Below are positions 17,592 through 26,755 of a stretch of DNA of 64,000 nt, piece after piece (the first letter of the stretch is position 1; each line of letters opens with the position of its first letter). This stretch comes from Palsa-504 sp963800415 (GTDB taxonomy: Bacteria > Actinomycetota > Actinomycetes > Streptosporangiales > Streptosporangiaceae): positions 1 to 64,000 of the forward strand of contig CAWDBS010000072.1 of NCBI GenBank assembly GCA_963800415.1. Direction: 5' to 3'. A program made the translations under genes and the position numbers. The notes under the pieces are model-generated. The model searched no databases and was not told the DNA's origin. It saw nothing but the letters and a program-made list of their open reading frames with translations.

Positions 17592-17623
17592 TTACGTCTG
17601 GACCGGGCGCGGTCCACACGTAA
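17592..17623. repeat. Imperfect palindrome just outside the IS
   Basis: TTACGTCTGGACC and GGTCCACACGTAA (12 of 13 positions complementary) around CGGGCG. It could be an operator, a terminator or a hairpin target favoured by the IS. The flanking stretch 17624-17829 shows no gene. Confidence 0.4.
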
Positions 17624-17829
17624 ACTGGCACCAGGGCAGCGCCCCGGTAATACTCTCGCCGAGGAAATCACCGTGCGGCCTTTCCCATTGTTCTAGTAGG
17701 AAATCAGATCGCCGATTACGCGCGGGCGGCGACTGTGCCGAAGGCAAAGCCGGCGGCATGCAGATCATCCAGATCTGGACGCGCCGACGCGGACGGTCGG
17801 AACGCATGAGCGGGCTCGCCGATAGGTAG

Positions 17830-18229
17830 CCTGCAGGCCGAAGGCATGGCGCCCCGGCTGGGGTTGCCCGGCGTCCGCGGCGGCACATTGGTTCGGCTCC
17901 ACGGCCGACGAGCAGGAGTCAGGTGAGTCCCTGGAGCAGTTGCTTGCCCGGGAGGAGCCGGGCACCGCCCTGGACATCGACGATGAGCAGCCCGAGGACA
18001 TCACCGGGGACGAGGACGCGGGGGATGAGGACGTGGACGGCTCCTCCTCGATGACGGCCCGGACCCCGGGCAGGGCCGGCTGGTAGCCGAGGATGAGGAA
18101 GCCCATCCGGACGACCATGCTGACCTGGTCGCACATGACGCCGGAATCGACGGCGGTACGGCGACCGCGGAGGAGGCGGCCATCCACGCAGCCGACGACC
18201 ACGATTGCGACATCCGCTCCGGCGACTGA
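17830..18229 (+). pseudogene. DUF5709-like protein, frameshifted relic
   Basis: One frame reads FGSTADEQESGESLEQLLAR and then EEPGTALDIDDEQPED; after about 18040 the homologous text continues in another frame as RLVAEDEEAHPDDHADLVAH and DAGIDGGTATAEEAAIH, ending at TGA 18227-18229. This order (GTTA-EQ, GESLDQRLA-EEPD, GRL-DEG, D-GIDGGA-SAEEAAMH) is the layout of actinobacterial DUF5709 proteins, which are acidic and of unknown role. No acceptable start is left upstream, so it is probably non-functional. Confidence 0.6.
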
Positions 18230-18413
18230 CGGCCTCGCTGACCGCGCCCCGGACCTGCGCCCGGTCCTGTCGAGCGGACGAACGTCCCTCCCGGTCAGGC
18301 CGGTCGACTCTACGGATGTCCGGATCGCCGTGTCTGACTGAAACAAGGTTGGCTCTGGCGCTCTGTCTTGCCGGAGTGGCCATTTCACATGGTGACAGAA
18401 GGATGTGATCACC

Positions 18414-20162
18414 GTGGCGACTGCAACTCCTATCGACGCGACCAGGAATACTACGCACACGGCCAGTGAGTCAGAGAACACCGTCGGAACTGAGTCAGCC
18501 GGCGCCGGCGCGCTGGATCTGCTCCTGCCCCACGCTACTGTGGGCGTGCTGCGCAGGTTCCGGCCCGATGCCAGCATGGCGCGCTACGCGTTCCGGCTGG
18601 CCCGCCGCCCGGGGACCGTGGCCGCGCGGTACGCCAAGCTGGGCGCGGAGCTCGCCGGCATCGCGGGGGGCCGTTCGGCGGTCGCTCCGCAGCCCCGCGA
18701 CCGCCGGTTCTCCGATCCCGCGTGGAGTGAGAACCCGTGGCTCAAGCGCACCCTGCAGACCTACCTGGCGGTCGGGCAGGCCGCCGAAAAGCTGCTGGCT
18801 GACGCCGAGCTGGACTGGCGGGACAATACGCGCCTGAAGTTCGTGCTGACCAATCTCATCGCCGCGTCCGCGCCGAGCAACAACCCGTACCTCAGCCCGG
18901 CCGCATGGAAAGCGTTCATCGACACGGGCGGGCTGAGCGTCGTCCGGGGTAGCCGTGCCTTCGTCTCCGATATGGCCTCTTCCCCGCGCATCCCGACGAT
19001 GGTGGCACCCGACGCGTTCGAGATCGGCACCGATCTCGCGGTGACGCCGGGGGCGGTGGTGGCCCGCACCGACGTCTTCGAGCTCATCCAGTACCAGCCG
19101 GCCACGCCCACCGTGCACCAGTTCCCGCTGCTCATGGTCCCGCCGATGATCAACAAATACTACATCGCCGACCTCGCTCCGGGCCGCAGCATGCTCGAAT
19201 TCTTTGTGGCGCAGGGATATCAGGTCTTCGTGATCTCCTGGCGCAATCCCGGCAAGGATGCCCGGCACTGGGATCTGAACACCTACGGCGATGCCGTCAC
19301 GGAGTCGGTGAGTGCGGCGCGCGAGATCACCAAGGCCCCCAAGATCAACATCATCGGCCTGTGCGCCGGCGGCATCCTGTTGTCGATGGTCGGCGCGCAC
19401 CTGAGCGCGACCGGGCAGCTCGATCAGGTCGCCAGCCTGTGCCTGGGCGTGACGCTGCTGGACATGACGGAGGCGGGCACGACAGTCTCGCTGATGGACG
19501 AGGGGACTGCCAAGGCGTCCATGCTCGCCTCCCGCGCCCGCGGCTACATGGACGGGCGCACCCTCGCCGAGGTGTTCGCCTGGCTCCGGCCCGATGACCT
19601 GATCTGGAACTACTGGGTCAACAACTACCTGCAGGGAAAGCCCCCGCCCCCGTTCGACATCCTGTACTGGAACGCCGACACCACCAGGATGCCCGCGGCA
19701 CTGCACCGCAACTTCATCGAGATCGCCATGAGCAACGCGCTGACCAAGCCCGGTGCCGCCAGCATGCTCGGTTCCCCCGTCGATCTGTCCAGGATCGACG
19801 TCGACAGCTACGTCGTGGCGGGCATCGACGACCATATTTCGCCCTGGCCGTCGGCCTATCGCGCCACCCAGCTGCTCGGCAGCCGCAACATCCGGTTCGT
19901 GCTGTCCAACGCCGGGCACATCGCCGCCATGGTCAACCCGCCGACGAACCCGAAGGCGACCTTCCGGCTCGCGCCCGCCAACCCGCCCGACCACCGCGAA
20001 TGGCTGGCCCAAGCCGAGATGGTGCAGGGCAGCTGGTGGCCTGACTACACCGCCTGGCTGGCGGACCGCAGCGGCGGCATGAAGCAAGCCCCGCGCACGC
20101 TGGGCAACGCGAGATTCCGGCCGCTGGGTCCCGCACCAGGCACCTACGTCCTTCAGCGGTAA
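18414..20162 (+). CDS. phaC: Polyhydroxyalkanoate synthase (PhaC-type), copy 1
   Basis: A 582-residue alpha/beta-hydrolase of the PHA synthase family, which polymerises 3-hydroxyacyl-CoA. The lipase-like box is GLCAGG with the catalytic Cys; the general Asp lies in GIDDHISPW and the His in SNAGHIAAM. The N-terminal domain contains FSDPAWSENPWLKRTLQTYL. GTG 18414 is preferred to GTG 18405: GAAGGA at 18397-18402 gives good spacing and the N-terminus then matches copy 2 (MATPT...). A small inverted repeat, TCACAT/ATGTGA at 18385-18408, overlaps the translation start region. No phaA/phaB or phasin gene is adjacent. Confidence 0.9.
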   Translation: MATATPIDATRNTTHTASESENTVGTESAGAGALDLLLPHATVGVLRRFRPDASMARYAFRLARRPGTVAARYAKLGAELAGIAGGRSAVAPQPRDRRFSDPAWSENPWLKRTLQTYLAVGQAAEKLLADAELDWRDNTRLKFVLTNLIAASAPSNNPYLSPAAWKAFIDTGGLSVVRGSRAFVSDMASSPRIPTMVAPDAFEIGTDLAVTPGAVVARTDVFELIQYQPATPTVHQFPLLMVPPMINKYYIADLAPGRSMLEFFVAQGYQVFVISWRNPGKDARHWDLNTYGDAVTESVSAAREITKAPKINIIGLCAGGILLSMVGAHLSATGQLDQVASLCLGVTLLDMTEAGTTVSLMDEGTAKASMLASRARGYMDGRTLAEVFAWLRPDDLIWNYWVNNYLQGKPPPPFDILYWNADTTRMPAALHRNFIEIAMSNALTKPGAASMLGSPVDLSRIDVDSYVVAGIDDHISPWPSAYRATQLLGSRNIRFVLSNAGHIAAMVNPPTNPKATFRLAPANPPDHREWLAQAEMVQGSWWPDYTAWLADRSGGMKQAPRTLGNARFRPLGPAPGTYVLQR

Positions 20163-20344
20163 GTGACGGGGCGCTGTCCCTCGCGGAACCGGACGCCGAG
20201 CCCGCCGCGGGGATAGTGGCATTTCAGGGCCCCGTGGGCGGCGACAGCGAGGCAGGTTCTCGCCTCACGCAGCGCCGTGACGAGCTCGGCGGCGGCCTTC
20301 ACCCGCGGCGCGCCCACGTTCAGCGCTCCATGTGGCGATTATTC

Positions 20345-21484
20345 TCACCGCAGGCAGCTTCTCGCGATGACCATGCGCTGCACCTCGGACGTGCCCTCGT
20401 AAATCTCGGTGATCTTGGCATCGCGCCAGTTCCGCTCCACCGGGTAGCTTTCCGTATAACCGTATCCGCCGTGGATCTGGATGGCCTTGCCGGCCACCCG
20501 GGTGGCAGTCTCAGACGCGAAAAGCTTGGCCATCGCCCCTTCCGTGGAATAGGGGCGGCCGTTGTCTACGCACGACGCGGCGCGGTAGACCAGGAGCCGG
20601 GCAGCATCCACCTCGGTGGCCATGTCGGCGATCATCCACTGAATAGCCTGCAGGTCCCCGATCGGCTTGCCGAACTGGACGCGTTCCTTCGCGTAGGCGA
20701 CCGACGCGTCCAGCGCGGCCTGGGCGATGCCCAGCGCCTGCGCGGCGATGCCGATCCGCCCGCCGTCGAGGGTCTGCATGGCGACCTTGAAGCCGTTGCC
20801 CTCCCCGTCCAGGAGCGCATCGGAGGGAATATGGCAGTCGGCGAAGTACAGGGGCGGCGTGCTCGAACCGCGGATCCCCAGCTTGTGCTCCGCCTCGCCG
20901 ACGGAGAACCCGGGGGTGTCCTTCTCGACGATGAACGCGCTCATCCCGCGCGTCCCCTGCGCCGGATCGGTCTTCGCGAAGACGATATAGATCTCGGCGT
21001 ACGGGGCGTTGGAGATGAAGATCTTCGATCCGTTGAGAACGTACTCGTCCCCGCTCAGCACCGCCGTGGCGGTGCCCGCGCCGGCATCGGTGCCCGCGGC
21101 GGGCTCGGTCAGGGCGAAGGCCCCCAGGCGGCGGCCGGACGCCATGTCATGAAGGTACTTGTCCTTCTGGGCCTGGGTTCCGAACTTGAAGATCGGCCAG
21201 GTGGCAAGCGTGGTGTGAGCCGTCATGATGACGGCGGTGGTCGCGCACGCCCTCGACACTTCCTCAAGCGCAATTATGTAGCTCACGTAGTCCGCCCCGG
21301 CGCCACCAACTTCCTCGGGGTAGGGCATGCCCATGAGATTCAGGGCCGCCATCTTCGGGACGACCTCGTAGGGAAAGCGGTGATCACGGTCGATCTCGAC
21401 CGCCACCGGCGCCAGGTCGGCCTCGGCGAACTCCCTTACCGCCTCCCGGACCAGCTCTTGCTCATCGGTCAACTCGAAGTCCAT
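20345..21484 (-). CDS. Acyl-CoA dehydrogenase
   Basis: A complete 379-residue FAD enzyme. Motifs: AFALTEPAAGTDAGAG and GSKIFISNAPYA (FAD and substrate binding), RVQFGKPIGDLQAIQW, and IHGGYGYTESYPVERNWRDAKITEI... with the catalytic Glu expected in YEGTSEVQR near residue 366. It resembles short-chain (butyryl-CoA type) enzymes. It lies between the two PHA synthase genes and could feed or drain the 3-hydroxyacyl-CoA pool by beta-oxidation; that link is inferred from location. The 182 bp to the phaC copy 1 stop holds no clear gene. Confidence 0.92.
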   Translation of the reverse strand: MDFELTDEQELVREAVREFAEADLAPVAVEIDRDHRFPYEVVPKMAALNLMGMPYPEEVGGAGADYVSYIIALEEVSRACATTAVIMTAHTTLATWPIFKFGTQAQKDKYLHDMASGRRLGAFALTEPAAGTDAGAGTATAVLSGDEYVLNGSKIFISNAPYAEIYIVFAKTDPAQGTRGMSAFIVEKDTPGFSVGEAEHKLGIRGSSTPPLYFADCHIPSDALLDGEGNGFKVAMQTLDGGRIGIAAQALGIAQAALDASVAYAKERVQFGKPIGDLQAIQWMIADMATEVDAARLLVYRAASCVDNGRPYSTEGAMAKLFASETATRVAGKAIQIHGGYGYTESYPVERNWRDAKITEIYEGTSEVQRMVIARSCLR

Positions 21485-21700
21485 GTACGGGCACCTCCCG
21501 AATGTCCACTGTCGCGGCCTGGTTGAATATGTGGGTCCACCGCGGCCAGGTCACCGGGCAAGAGCAGCCGAAGCTGAGGTCTCTTTTGCAGTATCCGCCA
21601 ACTTATTAGGTCGCGTATACAAGAGTATGTAAACATTCAGCCCAGTGTCGCTGTGTTATTTGCTATCGCGTTGCGTGATTGGCTGGAGGCGTGGGTGTGC

Positions 21701-22190
21701 TCATGCGGGGAGGGGTGGCATCCAGGGGTTCCCGGCGAGGGCGCCGCGGATGGCGGTGATGATGTCCTCGCCGTGCTTGCGTGCGGTGTCGAGGTAGCCG
21801 CGGATGGCGTAGCGGTTGCGGGTGGCGGTCCCGGAGCGGAGGCGGCCGGAGATCTTCTGCTGGGTTTTCGATGGCCGCAGGTCGCGCTCGGCCTGGTTGG
21901 AGGTTGGCGGTATCCGCAGGTCGCCCAGGAACCGCAGCACGTCGTCCTCGCGGTTCTTAGGCATTCCAGCAGCATGCGGCCGGGTTTCTGCTTCGTGTTC
22001 GCGCCGGGGACCCGGCGGACCTCCGACAGCCCGACGCGGACCGCGTTCCGGAAGAGAACCAGGTCAGCGCCTTTCCCGGCGTCGGGAACGGCGGCGAGGC
22101 CCTTGTCCCGGGAGACATTCGCGGCGTGGATGAGGGCGCGCAGCGCGTCCGCGGCCTGGCCGGGCCAGATCGCGCCGGGGTAGGACTGGA
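21701..22190 (-). pseudogene. IS66-family transposase, C-terminal relic
   Basis: Reading from 22190 down: YPGAIWPGQAADALRALIHA, RDKGLAAVPDAGKGADLVLF, NAVRVGLSEVRRVPG, PGRMLLECLR, then a one-base shift near 21960, and NREDDVLRFLGDLRIPPTSN, QAERDLRPSKTQQKISGRLR, ITAIRGALAGNPWMPP. This is the C-terminal DDE part of IS66 transposases. The N-terminal half, the orfs A/B and both IS ends are absent. Confidence 0.8.
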
Positions 22191-22597
22191 ACGATCCGCC
22201 GGATCCTGGCCACAGTCGGCCTCACGCCCACGCCACGCGAGGCATCACCGACCTGCAGTCATCGTGACTGCTGGCCGTCGCGGTCCTCGGTCCCGGGCTG
22301 GGCGGGTGTTGATCGCGGTGATCGGGGCGCCGGCCCTCCTGGGGATCGACGCCGCCACATTCGGCGTGCTGCTCCTCGCGCTCGCCACTGTGACACGATT
22401 CTCGGCACCCACAGCGTGGCAAAGACCATGTAACGTCGCGGTGGGCGTGCGGTTCCAACTCGCCCCGGCCCCGGCAGGGCCGGAGCCGGGGCGCTCCTCC
22501 TAGCCCGGGCCGGTCCGGGGGTGGAACCGGGTCACCCCTCGCGGCGGGTTCGGTGTCCAGTTCCGCGAATGGTGCGTCCGGTGCCGGGCTGTATCAC
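22191..22597. other. Intergenic remnant region with a GC-rich hairpin
   Basis: About 400 bp between the IS66 relic and the phaC copy 2 stop. A plus-strand stretch at 22306-22390 reads GAPALLGIDAATFGVLLLAL, a single hydrophobic helix resembling a transporter fragment, but it is too short to assign. A hairpin at 22463-22497 (CGCCCCGGC...GCCGGGGCG) may terminate phaC copy 2. Confidence 0.4.
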
Positions 22598-24334
22598 TTA
22601 CTGCTGAAGGACGTAGGTGCCTGGCGCGGGCTCCAGCGGCGGGAATTTCGCGCTGCCCGGCGTGCGCGGGGCTTGCTTCATGTCGCCGCTGCGGTCCGCC
22701 AGCCAGGCGGTGTAGTCGGCCCACCAGCTGCCCTGGACCATCTCGGCTTGGGCCAGCCATTCGCGGTGATCGGGCGGGTTGGCGGGCGCGAGCCGGTAGG
22801 TCGCCTTCGGGTTGGATGGCGGGTTGACCATGGCGGCGATGTGCCCGCTGTTGGAGAGCACGAACCGGATGTTGCGGCTGCCGAGCAGCTGGGTGGCGCG
22901 ATAGGCCGACGGCCAGGGCGAGATATGGTCCTCGGCGCCTGCCACGAGGTAGCTGTCGACGTTGATCGTGGACAGATCGACGGGGGAGCCGAGCATACTG
23001 GCGGCACCGGGCTTGGTCAGCGCGTTGGCCATGGCGATCTCGATGAAGTTGCGGTGCAGCCCGGCGGGCATCCTGGTGGTGTCGGCGTTCCAGTACAGGA
23101 TGTCGAACGGGGGCGGGGCCTTGCCCTGCAGGTAGTTGTTGACCCAGTAGTTCCAGATCAGGTCATCGGGCCGGAGCCAGGCGAACACCTCGGCGAGGGT
23201 GCGCCCGTCCATGTAGCCGCGGGCGCGGGAGGCCAGGATGGACGCCTTGGCGGCGGTCTCGTCCATAAACGAAACCGTCGTGCCCGCCTCCGTCATGTCC
23301 AGCAGCGTCACGCCCAGGCACAGGCTGGCGACCTGATCGAGCCGCCCGGTCGCGCTCAGGTGCGCGCTGACCATGGAGGACAGGATGCCGCCGGCGCACA
23401 GGCCGATGATGTTCACCTTGGGCGCCTTGGTGATCTCGCGGGCCGCGCCGATCGAAGCCACCACCGCCTCGCCGTAGGTGTTCAGGTCCCAGCCCCTGGC
23501 CAGCCGGCCGGGGTTGCGCCAGGAGATCGCGAATACCTGGTATCCCTGCGAGACGAAGTACTCGATCATGCTGCGGCCGGGCGCGATGTCGGTGATGTAG
23601 TACTTGTTGATCATCGGCGGGACCATGAGCAGCGGGAACTGGTGCACGGTGGGCGTGCTCGGCTGGTACTGGAGGAGCTCGAAGACCTCGGTGCGGGCCA
23701 CCACCGACCCCTGGGTCACCGCGAGGTCCTTACCGACCTGGAACGCGTCGGGTGCCACCATGGTGGGGATGTGCGGGGCAGAGGCCATGTCGGAGGCCAA
23801 GGCACGGATACCCCGGACGATGCTCAGGCCGCCGGTGTCGATGTAGGCCTTCCACGCCGCCGGGCTGAGGTACGGGTTGTTACTCGGCGCGGCTGCGGCG
23901 ATCAGATTGGTCAGCAGGAACTTCAGCCGCGTGTTGTCGCGCCAGCCCAGTTCGGCGTCGGCGAGTAGGTCCTGGGCGCTCCAGCCGAGGGTCAGGTAGG
24001 TCTGGACAGTGCGCCTGAGCAGCGGATTCGTATTCCACGCGGGGTCTGAGAACCGGCGGTCAGGCCGCTGCGGGGCGATCTGCGAGCTGCCCTTGGCGAT
24101 GCCGGCGAGTTCGGCGGCCAGCTGGCCGGCCCGCCGTGTCACGGTCGCCGGGCGGCTGGCCAGCCGGGCCGCGTACCGCACCATGCTGCTTTCCGGCCAG
24201 AAGCGGCGCACCATGCCGAGGGCGCCGGGCTCGTAGAAATCGAGCATGCCTGCCGCATCGGTAGCGCCCGGCTCTGCCGACTCACCGGGCGTGAGCGTGG
24301 TGGTGGTTGCGTCTGCATTCGTTGGGGTTGCCAC
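22598..24334 (-). CDS. phaC: Polyhydroxyalkanoate synthase (PhaC-type), copy 2
   Basis: 578 residues, clearly a close paralogue of the plus-strand copy at 18414: long runs are identical, including HQFPLLMVPPMINKYYI, INIIGLCAGGIL or its VNIIGLCAGGIL variant, and ARGYMDGRTLAEVFAWLRPD. The catalytic Cys (GLCAGG), Asp (AEDHISPW) and His (NSGHIAAM) are all retained, so both copies look active. Differences concentrate in the N-terminal 100 residues. The two genes point towards each other. An inverted repeat at 24413-24443 lies 79 bp upstream of its ATG and may be its operator. Confidence 0.9.
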   Translation of the reverse strand: MATPTNADATTTTLTPGESAEPGATDAAGMLDFYEPGALGMVRRFWPESSMVRYAARLASRPATVTRRAGQLAAELAGIAKGSSQIAPQRPDRRFSDPAWNTNPLLRRTVQTYLTLGWSAQDLLADAELGWRDNTRLKFLLTNLIAAAAPSNNPYLSPAAWKAYIDTGGLSIVRGIRALASDMASAPHIPTMVAPDAFQVGKDLAVTQGSVVARTEVFELLQYQPSTPTVHQFPLLMVPPMINKYYITDIAPGRSMIEYFVSQGYQVFAISWRNPGRLARGWDLNTYGEAVVASIGAAREITKAPKVNIIGLCAGGILSSMVSAHLSATGRLDQVASLCLGVTLLDMTEAGTTVSFMDETAAKASILASRARGYMDGRTLAEVFAWLRPDDLIWNYWVNNYLQGKAPPPFDILYWNADTTRMPAGLHRNFIEIAMANALTKPGAASMLGSPVDLSTINVDSYLVAGAEDHISPWPSAYRATQLLGSRNIRFVLSNSGHIAAMVNPPSNPKATYRLAPANPPDHREWLAQAEMVQGSWWADYTAWLADRSGDMKQAPRTPGSAKFPPLEPAPGTYVLQQ

Positions 24335-24412
24335 GAGTGATCACTCCCTCAGCCGGTCCGCAGTGCGGAGCTTCCCCCATCTGGCGAGCCGGCCACCGGC
24401 CGGAACCAGCCG

Positions 24413-24443
24413 TCACTAATGAGGATCCAGCCATCATTAGTGA
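24413..24443. promoter_or_regulatory. Inverted repeat upstream of phaC copy 2
   Basis: TCACTAATGA and TCATTAGTGA, a perfect 10-bp dyad with an 11-bp spacer, in an otherwise GC-rich leader. Spacing fits a dimeric regulator. Which regulator is unknown. Confidence 0.5.
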
Positions 24444-24599
24444 GGGAATCAGGTAACAAGCCGGGCCGGCAGAGTCGAATGGCCTTGTCAGGCAGGACAT
24501 TCGGCCTCTTGTGCCAGGAAAACTGCGCTGGCTACCTGCCTGTGGGTTCCAAAAACGAGCATGGGTGGCTGACCTGCTGGTTCGCCTGCGGCGCGTTCG

Positions 24600-24864
24600 G
24601 CAGCGTCGAAGGATGCCGAACTGGTGGTCTCCGCCAGGAGGTGGCGGCGGGCGGTTCGCGGCTTCAGCTGATGTGGCGGTGGACATTTTCCGCCTTGGAT
24701 GGCCCTGGCTCGGCGGGGGCGATCCAGGGCCCGCAGCTCATCCAGGCGGCCCAGGTTTGCCACAACATGCTGGCGCACCCGGCCGCCCTGGCGCCGACCC
24801 TCGACCAGCTCCAGGTACTCATAGCTGCGTCCGCCGCGCGGACCGTCTTCACCTTCGGATACAT
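24600..24864 (-). pseudogene. IS1634/IS4-like transposase, N-terminal relic
   Basis: Begins MYPKVKTVR at 24864; after a shift the text continues GGRSYEYLELVEGRRQGG and VRQHVVANLGRLDEL. The pattern YEYLELVE-R-GGKVRQ-VVANLGRLDEL is the N-terminus of IS1634-type transposases. The DDE domain is missing. The sequence downstream to 24488 stays open but has no recognisable content. Confidence 0.65.
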
Positions 24865-25276
24865 GTTGCCACAACATTAGGGGGCCGCGAGGGGCCGCTG
24901 CCAGGCGACACGCCGGGCACAAGCCCGCTTACCGCCCCTAGTTTGTCACAACACCGTGACAACAGCCCGCCGTAGCCACGACCCCGAAACCGCACGTCGG
25001 AACCCCCGCCACACGCTCACAAACCACGACCTTGCCGCGTCACAGTGCGGAAAACGGGGCTAGGGCGGCAGTATCAGATCTGGTTTCAGCCAGCCGGGCG
25101 GCGGGCGATCGCCCAGCGGCTCATAGCCCGGATTTTCAGCGCAGCCGCCTTCACCTAAACCTTCGGACCTCCCAGCTGACAGTGTGCTTGACGTGCCCAT
25201 GGGTTCGGTTCTGCCCCATGGACTTGGAGGTTACAGGTGCCCTACAGTGCCCCTAACACTCGTCTTGTGGGGTGAC
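24865..25276. other. Region between relics, no supported gene
   Basis: About 410 bp with short open frames only. The part just before 25277 may be the leader of the truncated ABC ATPase gene. I see no RNA gene or convincing promoter. Confidence 0.4.
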
Positions 25277-25375
25277 ATGAGCGTAATTTCGCCTGGCGGC
25301 AACGGAGCCTACGACGTAGAACTGCGTGCCGTGACCAAGCGCTTCGGCCCACTCACGGCGGTCGACGCCATCAAC
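25277..25375 (+). pseudogene. ABC transporter ATPase, 5' fragment only
   Basis: ATG 25277 opens VELRAVTKRFGPLTAVDAI after a short leader, the start of a PotA-type or similar importer ATPase, where a Walker A motif should follow within about 20 residues. It does not: after 25375 the frame enters unrelated Arg-rich text. Only the first 30 or so codons survive. Confidence 0.6.
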
Positions 25376-25418
25376 GACCGGGAACGGCGGCGGCTGGGTC
25401 TGGTGGCAGGCCGGCCTG

Positions 25419-25676
25419 ATGTGGGTCGCCATGATCGCGTTCTGGGGCCTGCTGATCTGGCTGGTCTACGCCCTGTTCACCGGTGCCACCCGGCGGGCTG
25501 GCCAGCCCGGACGTGACCAGGAGCACCGCGGCGGCGACGCGCACCGCATCCTGGACGAGCGGCTGGCCCGCGGCGAGATTGACACCGAGGAGTACCGGCG
25601 GCAGCGCGAGGTTCTCGACGGCGGCGCGGGCCGCAACCCGGCCGGAACCGGAGGCGGCACCGGGAGCGGGCGATGA
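25419..25676 (+). CDS. SHOCT-domain small membrane protein
   Basis: An 85-residue protein: one transmembrane helix (MWVAMIAFWGLLIWLVYALF), a charged linker, and a C-terminal SHOCT domain (AHRILDERLARGEIDTEEYR). Such proteins are widespread in actinobacteria beside metal-stress genes. It overlaps the following CsoR-type gene by ATGA, suggesting a shared operon. Because the CsoR-type gene is cut short, the operon is probably decapitated. Confidence 0.75.
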   Translation: MWVAMIAFWGLLIWLVYALFTGATRRAGQPGRDQEHRGGDAHRILDERLARGEIDTEEYRRQREVLDGGAGRNPAGTGGGTGSGR

Positions 25677-25795
25677 CAGCCATGCCGGCCGGGCAGCCGG
25701 GTTTCCGCCCGCGCCCGGTCCGCGGCTACGCCTCAGGCAAGGAGGACTACCTGCGGCGGCTGCGCAAGATCGAGGGCCAGGTCCGCGGCCTGCAG
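25673..25795 (+). pseudogene. CsoR-type metal-sensing repressor, 5' fragment
   Basis: ATG 25673 overlaps the SHOCT stop. Residues 19-41 read GYASGKEDYLRRLRKIEGQV and RGLQ, the N-terminal helix of CsoR/DUF156 regulators. The metal-binding Cys-His-Cys core that should follow is absent. From about 25796 the sequence matches the far end of a minus-strand integrative-element gene instead, so the boundary of an insertion or deletion lies here. The frame stays open to 25885 by chance. Confidence 0.65.
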
Positions 25796-26146
25796 CCACG
25801 ACGGATGGTCGCGCCCGATCACCACCGGCCGTTCCCCAGCCGAAGCCGGCTCGTCGTCCTGGTCGCCCTCGTCCTCGTCGTCTGATGTCAGCGGGCCGGA
25901 CTCGTGCCTGATGATCTCTTCGGCCTGATGACGGGCGGCGGTCAGCCGTCCCGCCTTGGCCAGGTATCCCTCACCGGGCCTGTCGTCGCCGGCCAGGTCG
26001 CCGGCCAGCTCACCGGCCTGCCGGGCGAACTGCCGCCTGATCGCGGCCCAGAAGGCATCCGGATCCTCGATCTCCGCGTACCACGGAGGCCCGAACCAGG
26101 GCCACAGCAGCTGGCACCACCACGGCGTCTCGTCGTCGCTCTTCAT
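25733..26146 (-). CDS. Integrative-element protein with a truncated C-terminus
   Basis: Starts MKSDDETPWWCQLLWPWFGP, then DPDAFWAAIRRQFARQAGEL. The first 115 or so residues look native; the last 20 (25733-25795) are antisense to the csoR fragment, so the original C-terminus is lost. Trp-rich N-terminus and position next to DUF2637 suggest an actinobacterial ICE (AICE) accessory protein. I do not recognise a named family. It starts 4 bp after the DUF2637 stop region. Confidence 0.5.
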   Translation of the reverse strand: MKSDDETPWWCQLLWPWFGPPWYAEIEDPDAFWAAIRRQFARQAGELAGDLAGDDRPGEGYLAKAGRLTAARHQAEEIIRHESGPLTSDDEDEGDQDDEPASAGERPVVIGRDHPSWLQAADLALDLAQPPQVVLLA

Positions 26147-26149
26147 GCC

Positions 26150-26755
26150 TCACGCCACCTCCTTCCCGGGCATAAGGCCGTTGCGCTCGACGGTGACCTG
26201 GGCGACGAGCTGGCCCACCCGGCGGCGGGACAGGCCGAACCGCTCGGCCATGGCCCGCTGGCTCAGCGGCTGCCCGGCGGCGACCGACGCCGCGTAGGCG
26301 GCGCGGACCGCCTGCTCCACATCGCCCGGTACCTCTGGCGCGGCTGGGCCGATGATGGCCGCACGTGGCACGCGGGCGCGTCGCACCTGCTGCATGGCGA
26401 TCTCCACCGAGCCGATGAACGCCACCGCGGGCCACGCCGAGATCAGCGCGCCGAGCAGCCCGTATCCGGCCCCGTAAGCGATGTTCGCGCCGATCGTGGC
26501 GGCGATGCCGAGCCACAGCATGACCCGGCCTAGCCGCGGCGCGTCGCGGTCGTTGCGGGCCTCGTGCAGCAGCATGAGAGAGGCGGCCAGGATCAGCCCG
26601 TCCACGCTCAGCGGCAGCAGCCGCGCCGCCGTCCCGTCCTGCCCGTGCGCCCGGCCCAGCCCGTAGATGTGGGAGTAGGACACCACCGCCGCGAAGGCGG
26701 CCACGGCGCAGACCACGGCCGCCGTCGTGAAACGGATCACCCGGTCCCCGCTCAC
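26150..26755 (-). CDS. DUF2637 membrane protein (AICE/plasmid transfer-associated)
   Basis: 201 residues with four predicted helices (about 9-30, 44-64, 77-97, 102-120), including ARLLPLSVDGLILAASLMLL typical of DUF2637, and a C-terminal helix-turn-helix-like region (PLSQRAMAERFGLSRRRVGQ). Proteins of this type occur in actinobacterial integrative conjugative elements next to replication and spread genes. It overlaps the upstream gene by 4 bp. No FtsK-like TraB, integrase or replication gene is present, so only a fragment of such an element is left. Confidence 0.8.
   Translation of the reverse strand: MSGDRVIRFTTAAVVCAVAAFAAVVSYSHIYGLGRAHGQDGTAARLLPLSVDGLILAASLMLLHEARNDRDAPRLGRVMLWLGIAATIGANIAYGAGYGLLGALISAWPAVAFIGSVEIAMQQVRRARVPRAAIIGPAAPEVPGDVEQAVRAAYAASVAAGQPLSQRAMAERFGLSRRRVGQLVAQVTVERNGLMPGKEVA

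Noticed and set aside
7830..17596. Target-site duplication of the IS
   Set aside because: CCATGAGAGA on the left and CCCACTTACG on the right do not match.
20216..21526. Plus-strand open frame of 436 codons
   Set aside because: Antisense of the acyl-CoA dehydrogenase, which has all its motifs on the minus strand.
22553..23968. Plus-strand open frame of 471 codons
   Set aside because: Antisense of phaC copy 2; the same shadow appears opposite copy 1.
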